Shown here piece after piece: positions 17,723-27,400 of a DNA stretch of 64,000 bases. Each line of letters starts with the position of its first letter. The first letter of the stretch is position 1. Under the pieces are notes generated by a model. It worked only from the letters and a program-made list of their open reading frames with translations. It was not told where the DNA came from and did not search any database. A program made the position numbers and the translations under genes. Source of the DNA: Rhizobium etli_C (GTDB lineage: Bacteria > Pseudomonadota > Alphaproteobacteria > Rhizobiales > Rhizobiaceae). The DNA is taken from assembly GCF_014198605.1 (NCBI RefSeq), contig NZ_JACIHU010000003.1. The stretch is one strand, 5' to 3'.

Positions 17723-18654
17723 CGGCTCCCGCCAGCCCATCGCCGACGATGAGCCGCCGCGACTGGCTGCTGTCCGACCGGCCGCAATCGCGCATGCAGG
17801 CGCGCCTCGGCCGCGCCTATGTCACCTGGCGGCAGTTCACCGCAAACCGACTTGCCGTCGTCGGCCTGCTGATCATCGTGGCGCTGCTTTTCATCGCCGC
17901 CTTCGCCGATATCATCGCCACGCACAATCCTGTCGTTGGCGATCTGCGCAATGCCCGGCTGCTGCCGCCGGGAACGGGTGAATTCCTGCTCGGCACCGAC
18001 GACCAGGGCCGTGATATCTTTTCGCGGCTGATCTACGGATCGCGTTTGACGCTGCTGGTCGTCGTGCTCGTTGCCGTCATCTCGGCGCCGATCGGCCTGA
18101 TCGTCGGCACCGTCTCCGGTTATGCCGGCGGCTGGGTGGATGCGACGCTGATGCGCATCACCGATATTTTCCTCGCCTTTCCGAAGCTGGTGCTGGCGCT
18201 CGCTTTCGTCGCCGCGCTCGGCCCCGGCATCCAGAACGCGATCATCGCCATCGCCATCACCTCGTGGCCGCCCTATGCCCGCATCGCGCGTGCCGAAACG
18301 CTGACGGTCCGGCAGTCCGACTATATCTCGGCAGTGAGGCTGATGGGCGCCTCGCCGCTGCGCATCATCGTGCGCCATGTCATGCCGCTCTGCATTTCCT
18401 CGCTGATCGTGCGCGTAACACTCGATATGGCCGGCATCATCCTGACGGCCGCCGGCCTCGGCTTCCTTGGCCTTGGGGCGCAGCCGCCGCTGCCGGAATG
18501 GGGGGCGATGATTGCTTCGGGCCGGCGCTTCATCCTCGATCAATGGTGGGTGGCGGCGATGCCCGGCATCGCCATCCTCATCGTCAGCCTCGGCTTCAAT
18601 CTGCTCGGCGACGGCCTGCGCGACGCGCTCGATCCGAAGGAGAGCGGCCAGTGA
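17719..18654 (+). CDS. Dipeptide-type ABC transporter permease (DppC-like)
   Basis: The 311-residue protein has an N-terminal OppC_N-type segment (QFTANRLAVVGLLIIVALLF), the motif LGTDDQGRDIFSRLIYGSR and the EAA loop near ISAVRLMGASPLRIIVRHV. Both are standard for DppC. Its ATG overlaps the DppB-like stop (ATGA), indicating translational coupling. Confidence 0.92.
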   Translation: MTAPASPSPTMSRRDWLLSDRPQSRMQARLGRAYVTWRQFTANRLAVVGLLIIVALLFIAAFADIIATHNPVVGDLRNARLLPPGTGEFLLGTDDQGRDIFSRLIYGSRLTLLVVVLVAVISAPIGLIVGTVSGYAGGWVDATLMRITDIFLAFPKLVLALAFVAALGPGIQNAIIAIAITSWPPYARIARAETLTVRQSDYISAVRLMGASPLRIIVRHVMPLCISSLIVRVTLDMAGIILTAAGLGFLGLGAQPPLPEWGAMIASGRRFILDQWWVAAMPGIAILIVSLGFNLLGDGLRDALDPKESGQ

Positions 18655-19484
18655 CGACGCTTCTGACGGTCGACAAGCTCAAGGTCAGCTACCCCACGCG
18701 CACCGGCATGATCGAGGCCGTGCGCGGCGTCTCCTTCACGCTCGGCAAGGAAAGGCTCGGCATCGTCGGCGAATCCGGCTCCGGCAAGTCGCAGACCGGC
18801 CGGGCCATCATGGGCCTGACGCCGAAACACGGCATCGTCACGGCCGACAGGCTGGATTTCAGCGGTATCGACCTCCTCAAGGCCTCGGCCGGGCAACGGC
18901 GCAGGCTGCGCGGCAAGCGCATCGCCATGATCCTGCAGGATCCGAAATATTCGCTCGATCCTGTTATGACGATCGGCCGGCAGATCTGCGAAACGCTGCG
19001 CACCCATGAAAAGGTCGGCAAGGCGGAGGCGCGCGAGCGGGCGCTCGCCATGCTGGAGGCCGTGCAGATCCGCGATCCGAAACGCGTCTTCGATCTGCAT
19101 CCGCACGAAGTTTCGGGCGGCATGGGGCAGCGTGCGATGATCGCCATGATGCTGATCGCCGGGCCGGAGCTGCTGATTGCCGACGAGCCGACCTCAGCGC
19201 TCGACGTGACGGTGCAGCTCGATGTGCTCAGAATCATGGACAGGCTGGTGTCGGAGCGCGGCATGGGATTGATCTTCATCTCCCATGATTTGAGACTGGT
19301 CTCCTCTTTCTGCGATCGCGTCATCGTCATGTATGCCGGAAAGATCGTCGAGGAGCTTGCGGCCGCCGATCTCAAACACGCGCAGCATCCCTATACCCAA
19401 GGACTGCTGAACTGCATGCCCGAGATCGGCGCGAACCGCCATCCACTGCCCGTGCTCGACCGCAGGCCGGAGTGGGCGGCATGA
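18651..19484 (+). CDS. Dipeptide-type ABC transporter ATP-binding protein (DppD-like)
   Basis: The 277-residue ATPase has Walker A GESGSGKSQ, signature VSGGMGQRAMIAMML and Walker B LLIADEPTSALD, and it ends soon after HPYTQGLL. The GTG start overlaps the preceding stop codon (GTGA) and restores the normal N-terminus. At 277 residues it is shorter than DppD, with most of the C-terminal oligopeptide domain absent. The first glycine of the usual SGGQ signature is kept, but the following residues are MG rather than QQ. Confidence 0.9.
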   Translation: MTTLLTVDKLKVSYPTRTGMIEAVRGVSFTLGKERLGIVGESGSGKSQTGRAIMGLTPKHGIVTADRLDFSGIDLLKASAGQRRRLRGKRIAMILQDPKYSLDPVMTIGRQICETLRTHEKVGKAEARERALAMLEAVQIRDPKRVFDLHPHEVSGGMGQRAMIAMMLIAGPELLIADEPTSALDVTVQLDVLRIMDRLVSERGMGLIFISHDLRLVSSFCDRVIVMYAGKIVEELAAADLKHAQHPYTQGLLNCMPEIGANRHPLPVLDRRPEWAA

Positions 19485-20230
19485 GCGCAGCACTCCACGT
19501 CGACAATCTCAGCGTCGTCTACGATGAATTTCACGCCCTGAAGGATGTCAGCATCGATGTCGAACGCGGTGAATCCTTCGGTCTCGTCGGCGAGTCCGGC
19601 TCGGGCAAATCCACCTTGCTGCGCGCCGTGGCCGGACTTGCACCGATCAGCGGCGGCGCGATCCACGTCGACGGCGAAGCATTGAAAGGCGCAAAGCGCA
19701 GCAAGGCCTTCTATCGGCGTGTGCAGATGGTCTTTCAGGATCCTTATGGCTCGCTGCATCCGCGCCAGACGATCGACCGGCTGCTGCTCGAACCGCTTGC
19801 GATCCACGGCATCGGGGACAACGACAGGCGCATCGCGCGGGCGCTCGACGAGGTCGGCCTCGGCAATGGCTTCCGTTTCCGCTACCCGCATCAGCTCTCC
19901 GGCGGCCAGCGGCAGCGTGTGGCAATCGCCAGGGCGCTGATCGTCGAACCGTCTATCCTGCTGCTCGACGAGCCGACATCGGCGCTCGATGCCTCGGTGC
20001 AGGCCGAGGTGTTGAACCTGCTCGAACAGATCCGCCGCGACCGCAAACTCACCTTCATTATGGTGAGCCACGATCTCGGCGTGATCACCCATATGTGCGA
20101 CAGGCTCGCCGTGATGCGCAATGGCGCCGTTGTCGAACGATTGAGCTCGGAAGCGCTGGCGGAGGGCGCGGTCCGGGAGGACTACACGAAAAATTTGATG
20201 ATCGCGAGCAAAGGGTTCGTCAAAGCCTGA
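19481..20230 (+). CDS. Dipeptide-type ABC transporter ATP-binding protein (DppF-like)
   Basis: The 249-residue ATPase has Walker A GESGSGKST, the family motif MVFQDPYGSLHPRQTI, signature LSGGQRQRVAIARAL and Walker B ILLLDEPTSALD. It overlaps the DppD-like stop (ATGA). Like its partner it lacks a long C-terminal domain. It ends the operon; I see no strong terminator in the following 160 bp. Confidence 0.92.
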   Translation: MSAALHVDNLSVVYDEFHALKDVSIDVERGESFGLVGESGSGKSTLLRAVAGLAPISGGAIHVDGEALKGAKRSKAFYRRVQMVFQDPYGSLHPRQTIDRLLLEPLAIHGIGDNDRRIARALDEVGLGNGFRFRYPHQLSGGQRQRVAIARALIVEPSILLLDEPTSALDASVQAEVLNLLEQIRRDRKLTFIMVSHDLGVITHMCDRLAVMRNGAVVERLSSEALAEGAVREDYTKNLMIASKGFVKA

Positions 20231-20320
20231 AAGCCAATCATTTCAAACTATTGAAAAGAAACGAGCGGCGCCGGCGTTAAGGATAATATTTCGCTAAAAG
20301 ACGACCATTCAGCTAGACTA

Positions 20321-20349
20321 TTGACAGCTGCCCCGCTTCTGTCATGATC
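20321..20349 (+). promoter_or_regulatory. Possible housekeeping promoter ahead of the small-protein genes
   Basis: A perfect TTGACA at 20321-20326 is followed after 17 nt by ATGATC, a weak match to a -10 element. It lies 44 nt upstream of the 61-codon gene. Confidence 0.35.
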
Positions 20350-20392
20350 CTGTAAACGATTGTTAGCTTTCGTGATCGATGGAGGTTGAGGC

Positions 20393-20578
20393 ATGTTCTT
20401 TCTCGGTGGGATGACCATGGGCTACCTCGATCCTCCCGTCAGAACCGAACGCAAGGAACAGATGACGGTCGCCATGCCTGCGGAAAAGGACCGGCGCCTG
20501 ATCGAGACCTCCAACCCGCCGCAGAACGAGAACGCCGTCGAGCGCTCGTTGATCTGGGCATGGCGCACGCTCTGCTAA
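20393..20578 (+). CDS. Hypothetical 61-residue protein
   Basis: The ATG is preceded by GGAGG at a normal distance, and a TTGACA box lies upstream; these are the main reasons to believe it. The product starts hydrophobic (MFFLGGMTMGYLDPP), is polar and charged in the middle (RTERKEQ, PAEKDRRLIETSNPPQ) and ends with an aromatic segment (LIWAWRTLC). I do not recognise the family. It could form a short unit with the 54-residue membrane protein that follows. Confidence 0.5.
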   Translation: MFFLGGMTMGYLDPPVRTERKEQMTVAMPAEKDRRLIETSNPPQNENAVERSLIWAWRTLC

Positions 20579-20700
20579 CAGCCGGTTGAATTTTCTCTTC
20601 CGCTCCCTCTGGACGGAAATTTATCTCTACCTACCTGATAGAGAATAAGAAATATAACAGCGCCGCACAACCGGCCGCACGAGAACAACGGAGGCGACAT

Positions 20701-20865
20701 ATGGCAGAACTGGGTATTTCGCATACTCACGTGAACCACTATGGTTCCGTACCGACCAAGAAGCCGCACGCCACGCGTCACAGGCTTCAGGCGGTGCTCC
20801 ATGGGACAATCTTCACCGCGGCATTCCTGTTTGTGGTGGCCATGGTCTTCGGCCTGGTCGGATAG
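20701..20865 (+). CDS. Small single-span membrane protein (54 residues)
   Basis: An excellent GGAGG site lies 7-8 nt upstream of the ATG. The product has a His-rich polar N-terminus (HTHVNHYGS), a basic stretch (KKPHATRHR) and one C-terminal hydrophobic helix (about residues 35-53, FTAAFLFVVAMVFGLVG). This is the charge pattern of a small inner-membrane protein with its N-terminus in the cytosol. It is short enough to be missed by length-filtered gene calling. I do not recognise a family. Confidence 0.65.
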   Translation: MAELGISHTHVNHYGSVPTKKPHATRHRLQAVLHGTIFTAAFLFVVAMVFGLVG

Positions 20866-21460
20866 TCGGCAGATAACAAGCCTCGGCAGGCGCCGAGGCT
20901 GCGGCGAGTGCCGCTTTATTGAAGGCCCCGGACACTGTCCCGGCCTTTCAAACCCTTGATCATCCCTCTCCACCGTATCACGCGCTCGAAAAGGGCGCCG
21001 CCTCAAGCACTCATGCGGCGCATTTTTGGCCCCCTTATGTCTGGCCCAGTTCGAGTCGATGCACGCGCCGGTCGGGCACCGTGAGCAGGCAAACAAGCCA
21101 CTCAAAGGACAGCCGAAGATCCGGAAAATCCTCCCTCTGCGCCTGCCTCGCCGCAACCAGGCGCCGGCGTGCTCGCCATCCCCGCCGCGCAAGCGCATCG
21201 GTCAGGCGGCGCATGCCTCTTGACTTGAATTATTCCGATGGTGTCCAACTTTTCGACATGGTTTTGCGGAGAGTGTATTGATCGCCCTCGGGTCGTCCTG
21301 GACCAGGGCTGCGCCCGGTTGCATCGCTTGCCAGACGTCATTCACCCCGGCTTCATCGATCTTCGACGAATCGGGGCCCGTTCATGTAGCAGTCATGATA
21401 TGCAGTGCAAAAGGCTGAGCAAAACCAGCCATAACTTTGTTTGGATCCAGAACCGAACCC
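20866..21460. other. 595-bp intergenic region ahead of ndvB
   Basis: Two hairpins follow the small membrane-protein gene: a 9-bp stem AGCCTCGGC/GCCGAGGCT (20879-20900) and a longer imperfect one built on AAGGCC/GGCCTT (20922-20948) ending in TTT, which may be the terminator. The rest must contain the ndvB promoter and leader, but I found no convincing consensus, coding sequence or known RNA. Open frames here have no ribosome-binding sites and poor composition. Confidence 0.5.
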
Positions 21461-24400
21461 ATGTCTATTGCCATTCTTTCTCCGAGCCTTCCCCGCGAAC
21501 CCGAGATGAAGCAGATCGATCACAATGATTCGATCCGCTCGACCTATCTTTCCATCGAGGACATCAAGGCGATGGGCGATGCAGTCGCCCGTAACGGCGT
21601 CGACAAGCTGCCGGCTTTCGCCCCTTTCGATTTCTTCGCACGCCACAAGGAAAATCAGAAGGAAATCCTGCGCGTCTACCGTACGACGGCGACGGATGTC
21701 GAGGCCGGCGAGACGATCACGCCGGCGGCGGAATGGCTGCTGGACAACCATTATATCGTCGAAGAGGCAATTCAGGAGGTGCGGCGTGACTTCCCCCGCC
21801 GCTTCTACCGCGAATTGCCGACCATGTCTGTCGGCGGAGTCGAGATTCCGCGCACTCTGGTGCTTGCCTGGCTCTACGTCGCCCATACCCACAGCACGAT
21901 CTCGCAGGAAAGTCTGACGGTGCTGGTCGACGGCTTCCAGGCCAACGAGACGCTGAGGATCGGTGAACTCTGGGCGCTGCCCTCGCTGGTGCGCTACGTG
22001 CTCGTCGAAAACCTTCGCCGTATTTCGAGCCGTGTCGAAGCCAGCCGCCGGCTGCGCCGCCGCGCCAACGAGGCGGCCGACGAGCTGGTGCGCCTGACCG
22101 ATCCGGCCAGGGCGGCCGCCTATCTGAAGACGCTGGAACCGCTGGCCGAGGACAATACCTTCTCGACGCAGTTCCTCTATCGCCTGCGTGACGGCTCGCA
22201 GACCTCAAGCCTGGCGATCACCTGGCTCGACGAGCGGCTGGAAGAGCTTGGCCGCAACACCGAAGAGGCGACGACGGCCGAACACAGCCGTCTCTCCTCC
22301 GGCAACGTGACGATGGGCAACATCATCCGCAGCCTGCGCGAGATCGACGACACCGAATGGTCGGTCTGGGTCGAGCAGGTCAGCCATGTCGACAAGCTGC
22401 TCTGGGAACATTCGGATTACGGCATCCTCGATTCCGGCTCGCGCAACAAATATCGCAAGCAGATTGAAAAGCTCGCCAAGCGTTCGCCGCTGACCGAGAT
22501 GGAAATCGCCCAGCTGGCGCTCGATATGACGGATGCCGCCAAGGCCTCCGGCGAGCCGCAGCCGCACGAACCGAATGTCGGCGGCTTCCTGTCCGGCGCG
22601 CAGCGGCCGAAGCTCGAGGCGCGGGCGAATTACCGCCCGACGGTCACCCAGCATTTCGTGCGCGCCGTGCGCCGGTTCAACTGGCTGGCAATTGCTGTTC
22701 CCGTCATGCTGCTGACTGTCATCGCCATGGCTGTTGTCGGCAACTTCATGGCGAATGCCGGCATGGGTCCGATCGAAATCGCCGTGCTGCTGATCATGTT
22801 CTCGCTGCCGGCATCGGAGGGAGCGACAGGTCTCTTCAACACGCTTCTTTCCTTCTTCGTGACGCCGGCGCGTCTCGTCGGCTACGAGTTCAAGGAGGGC
22901 ATTCCGGAGGATGCACGCACGCTGCTCGTCGTGCCCTGCCTGATCTCGAACCGCGACAGCGTCGACGATCACGTGCGCAATCTCGAGGTCCACTATCTCG
23001 CCAATCCGCGTGGCGAGATCTATTTCGCGCTGCTCAGCGACTGGCCGGACAGCGATGTCGAGGAGACGCCCGCCGATCTCGAGGTTCTCGACTATGCAAG
23101 GCGCGAGATCGCCAATCTTTCCGCCCGCTATGCCTATGACGGCAAGACGCGTTTCTACCTGTTGCATCGCCGCCGTCTCTACAACGCCTCGGAAGGCGTC
23201 TGGATGGGCTGGGAGCGCAAACGCGGCAAGCTGCACGAGCTCAACATGCTGTTGCGCGGCGACCGCGACACGACCTATCTGCCGGGCGCCAATGCCGTGC
23301 CGGCCAATGTGCAATATGTCATGACGCTCGACGCCGACACGCGCCTGATGCGTGACGCCGTCACCAAGCTCGTCGGCAAGCTCTATCATCCGATCAACCG
23401 CCCGGTCATCAATCCGAAAACCAGCCGTGTCGAAAGCGGCTACGGCGTGCTGCAGCCGCGTGTCACGCCGTCGTTGACGACGGGCAAGGACGCCTCGGTC
23501 TTCCAGCGCGTCTTTTCGATCAACCGCGGCCTCGATCCTTATGTCTTCACCGTGTCCGACGTCTATCAGGATCTCGCCGGCGAGGGCACCTTCACCGGCA
23601 AGGGCCTCTACCATGTCGATGCCTTCGAAGCCTCGCTGAAGGGCCGGATCGACGAGAATTCCGTACTCAGCCACGATCTTCTCGAAGGTTCGATGGCGCG
23701 CTGCGCCCTCGTCACCGATCTCGAGCTGGTCGAGGATTTCCCGATCCGCTACGAGGTGGAGACCTCGCGCCAGCATCGCTGGGCGCGCGGCGACTGGCAG
23801 CTCCTGCCTTACATGTTCAATCCGAAATACGGCGTCACGGCCCTCGGCCGCTGGAAGATGTTCGACAATCTGCGCCGTTCGCTGACGCCGATCGCCTGGT
23901 TCTTCGCCTCGGTGCTCGGCTGGTATTTCATGGGTCCGCTCGGCGCGCTGGTCTGGCAGATTCTGCTGATCTTCTGCCTCTTCGTGGCGCCGACCCTGTC
24001 GCTCATCAACGGCATCATCCCGCGCACCAGCGATATCGTCGCCCGCGCCCATCTCTATACGGTCTGGTCGGATATCACGGCCGCCAATGCGCAGGTCGCA
24101 TTGCGGATCGTCTTCATTGCCGATTCGGCCGCCATGATGGCGGATGCGATCGGCCGTTCGCTCTACCGCCTGTTCGTCAGCCGTAAGCTGATGCTGCAGT
24201 GGCGGACCGCCGCCAGCGTTCAGGCCGGCGGGCAAGGCACCCTCACCTCTTATTACAAGCAGATGTGGCATGCGCCTGTGCTGGCGCTGCTGGCGCTTGG
24301 TTTCGCAGCCCTTCCCGGCGACAACGCCTTCCTGGTCGGCATCCCCTTCGCGCTGCTGTGGATCCTCTCGCCTGTCGTCGCCTGGTATGTCAGCCAGTCG

Positions 24401-27400
24401 GCCGAGACCGAGGACCGGCTCGAAGTCGCCGATTCCGTGTCGAGCGAGCTGCGCAAGATCGCCCGGCGCACCTGGCGCTATTTCGAGACCTTCACCACGG
24501 CCGAGCAGAATTATCTGCCGCCGGACAATATCCAGGAAACGCCGCATGTCATCGTCGCGGCCCGCACCTCGCCGACCAATATCGGCGTCTATCTGCTTTC
24601 CGTCGTGTCCGGCCGGCATTTCGGCTGGTTCTCCTTCGAGGAGACGCTCGAGCGGTTGGAGCAGACGATTGCCACGATCGACAAAATGGAGAAGTTCCGC
24701 GGCCATCTGTACAACTGGTATCACTCCGATACGCTGCAGACGCTCGGGCCGCGTTACGTCTCGGCGGTCGACAGCGGCAATCTCGCCGGCCACCTGATCG
24801 CCGTTTCTTCGGCCTGCCGCAACTGGGCCGAGGCGCCGTCGGCCCATATGCAGGGCAATCTCGACGGTGTCGGCGATACGGCAGGCATTTTGGGCGAAGT
24901 GCTGGCGGATCTGCCGGATGACCGCAAGACCGTGCGGCCACTGCGCCGGCGCCTGGAAGAACGCATTGTCGGCTTCCAGAACGCGCTTGCCGCCGTCAAG
25001 CGCGAGCACGAATTCGCCTCGATCCGCATCATCAACCTCGCCGTTCTCGCCCGCGACATCGAAAAGCTCGCCGCCAATCTCGACCACGAGGTCAAGTCGA
25101 AGCAGAGCGATGAGGTCACCCAATGGGCGGCATCCCTCGTCAAGGTCTGCGAGGCGCATATTTCCGACAGCACCTTCGATCTTTCCAAGGTCGATGCGCT
25201 CCGGCCGCGGCTGGTGGCGCTGCGCGACAAGGCTCGCGATCTTGCCTTCTCGATGGATTTCGGCTTCCTGTTCCGGCCGGAGCGGCGCCTGCTGTCGATC
25301 GGCTACCGTGTCGAAAGCGGTGAACTCGACCAGGCCTGCTACGATCTTCTCGCGTCGGAATGCCGCCTGACCAGCCTGTTCGGCATCGCCAAGGGCGACC
25401 TGCCGACGGAGCACTGGTATCGCCTCGGCCGCCAGGTCGTGCCGGTGGGTTCGCGCGGCGCGCTGGTCTCCTGGTCCGGCTCGATGTTCGAATATCTGAT
25501 GCCACCGCTCGTCATGCAGGAGCGCGGCGGCGGCATTCTCAACCAGACCAACAATCTTGTTGTGGTCGAGCAGATGAACTACGCCCGCAAGCTCGGTATT
25601 CCGTGGGGCATTTCGGAAGCGGCCTTCAACGCCCGCGACCATAACCTCAACTATCAGTACACGAATTTCGGCGTGCCGACGCTCGGTCTCAAGCGTGGCC
25701 TCGGCCACAATGCCGTCATCGCGCCCTATGCTTCGCTGCTCGCCAGCCAATACGACCCGCCGGGTGCACTCGAAAACCTGCAGCGGCTGCGCAAGGTCGG
25801 CGCGCTCGGCAAGTTCGGCTTCCACGACGCGGTCGACTTCACGCCGACGCGCGTGCCGGAAGGCAAGAAATGCGCAGTGGTCTACAATTATTATGCCCAC
25901 CATCACGGCATGTCGATCGCCGCCGTCGCCAACGTCGCCTTCAACGGCCATCTGCGCGAGCTCTTCCATTCCGACCCGGTCATCGAGGCGGCGGAGCTGC
26001 TGCTGCAGGAAAAGGCGCCGCGCGACATTCCTGTTATGAGCGGCAAGCATGAATCCGACACGCCGGCCAGCATCCAGGACGATCTGCTGCGGCCGGAAAT
26101 CAGAAAGATCAGCGATCCGGCGTCGCGCGACCGCGAACTCGTGTTCCTGTCGAACGGCCATTACTCGCTGATGCTGACGGCGACGGGCGCCGGTTATTCC
26201 CGCTGGAACGGTCTTTCCGTGTCCCGCTGGAAGGCCGATCCGACCGAAGACCGCTGGGGCACCTTCATCTTCCTGCGTGACACCGCCACCAACGAATGGT
26301 GGTCTGCGACCGCAGAGCCGAAGGGGGTCGAGGGCGAAAAGATCAAGGTCGAGTTCGCCGACGAAAAAGCGCAGTTCATCAAGACGGTCGGTGATCTGAC
26401 GAGCGAGGTGGAGTGCATCATCGCGACGGAGCATGATGCCGAGGCCCGCCGTGTCACCCTGCTCAACATGGGCACGGAAGATCGTTTCATCGAGGTCACC
26501 TCCTATCTCGAACCTGTCATCACCTCGGATGATACCGACAATGCGCATCCGGCATTCGCCCGCATGTTCGTCAAGACCGAGATCGGCAAGCGCGGTGACG
26601 TCATTCGCGCCGAGCGCAACAAACGCGATCCGAACGAGCCGAACATCAGCATCGCGCATCTGATCGTCGACAATGCCGGCGACACCCGTCACACCGAATT
26701 CGAGACCGACCGGCGCAAGTTCATCGGCCGTGGCCGCAGCCTCGCCGATGCGGCGGCCTTCGATCCGGGCGCCACACTTTCCGGCAGCGACGGCTTCATG
26801 CTCGATCCTGTCATGTCGCTGCGCCGCACCGTGCGTGTGCCGGCCGGCAAAAAGGTCAGCGTGTTCTTCTGGACGATCGCCGCTCCAAACCGCGACGAGG
26901 TCGACAAGGCGGTCAATCGCTACCGTCATCCCGACGCCTTCAACCACGAGCTCGTCCAGGCCTGGACGCGCACCCAGGTGCAGATGCGCCACGTCGGCGT
27001 CACCTCGCAGCAGGCGGCAGCCTTCCAGCATCTCGGACGCTACCTCGTCTATCCCGACATGCAGCTGCGCAAGGATGAAGCGACCGTCGAGGCCGGCCTG
27101 CAGTCGCAATCGGCGCTGTGGCCTCTGGCGATCTCCGGCGATTTTCCGATTTTCACGTTGCGCGTCAACGACGACATGGATCTCGATATTGCCCGCGAGG
27201 CCCTGCTGGCGCAGGAATATCTGCGCTCGCGCGGCGTCACTGCCGATCTCATCATCATGAACGAACGTGCCTCTTCCTACGCACAGGACATGCAGCACGC
27301 GCTCGACGCCATGTGCGAGAACGTGCGCCGCATGGGCCAGGCCGACGGCTTGCGTCAGCATATCTTCGCGGTTCGAAAGGACCTGATGGAGGAGAGCACC

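Noticed and set aside
14969..17740. Long minus-strand open frame opposite the peptide-importer genes
   Set aside because: Shadow of the binding-protein and permease genes; charged low-complexity text with no recognisable domain.
20575..21198. 207-codon minus-strand frame across the small membrane-protein gene
   Set aside because: No ribosome-binding site and no recognisable family; it is antisense to the better-supported 54-codon gene.
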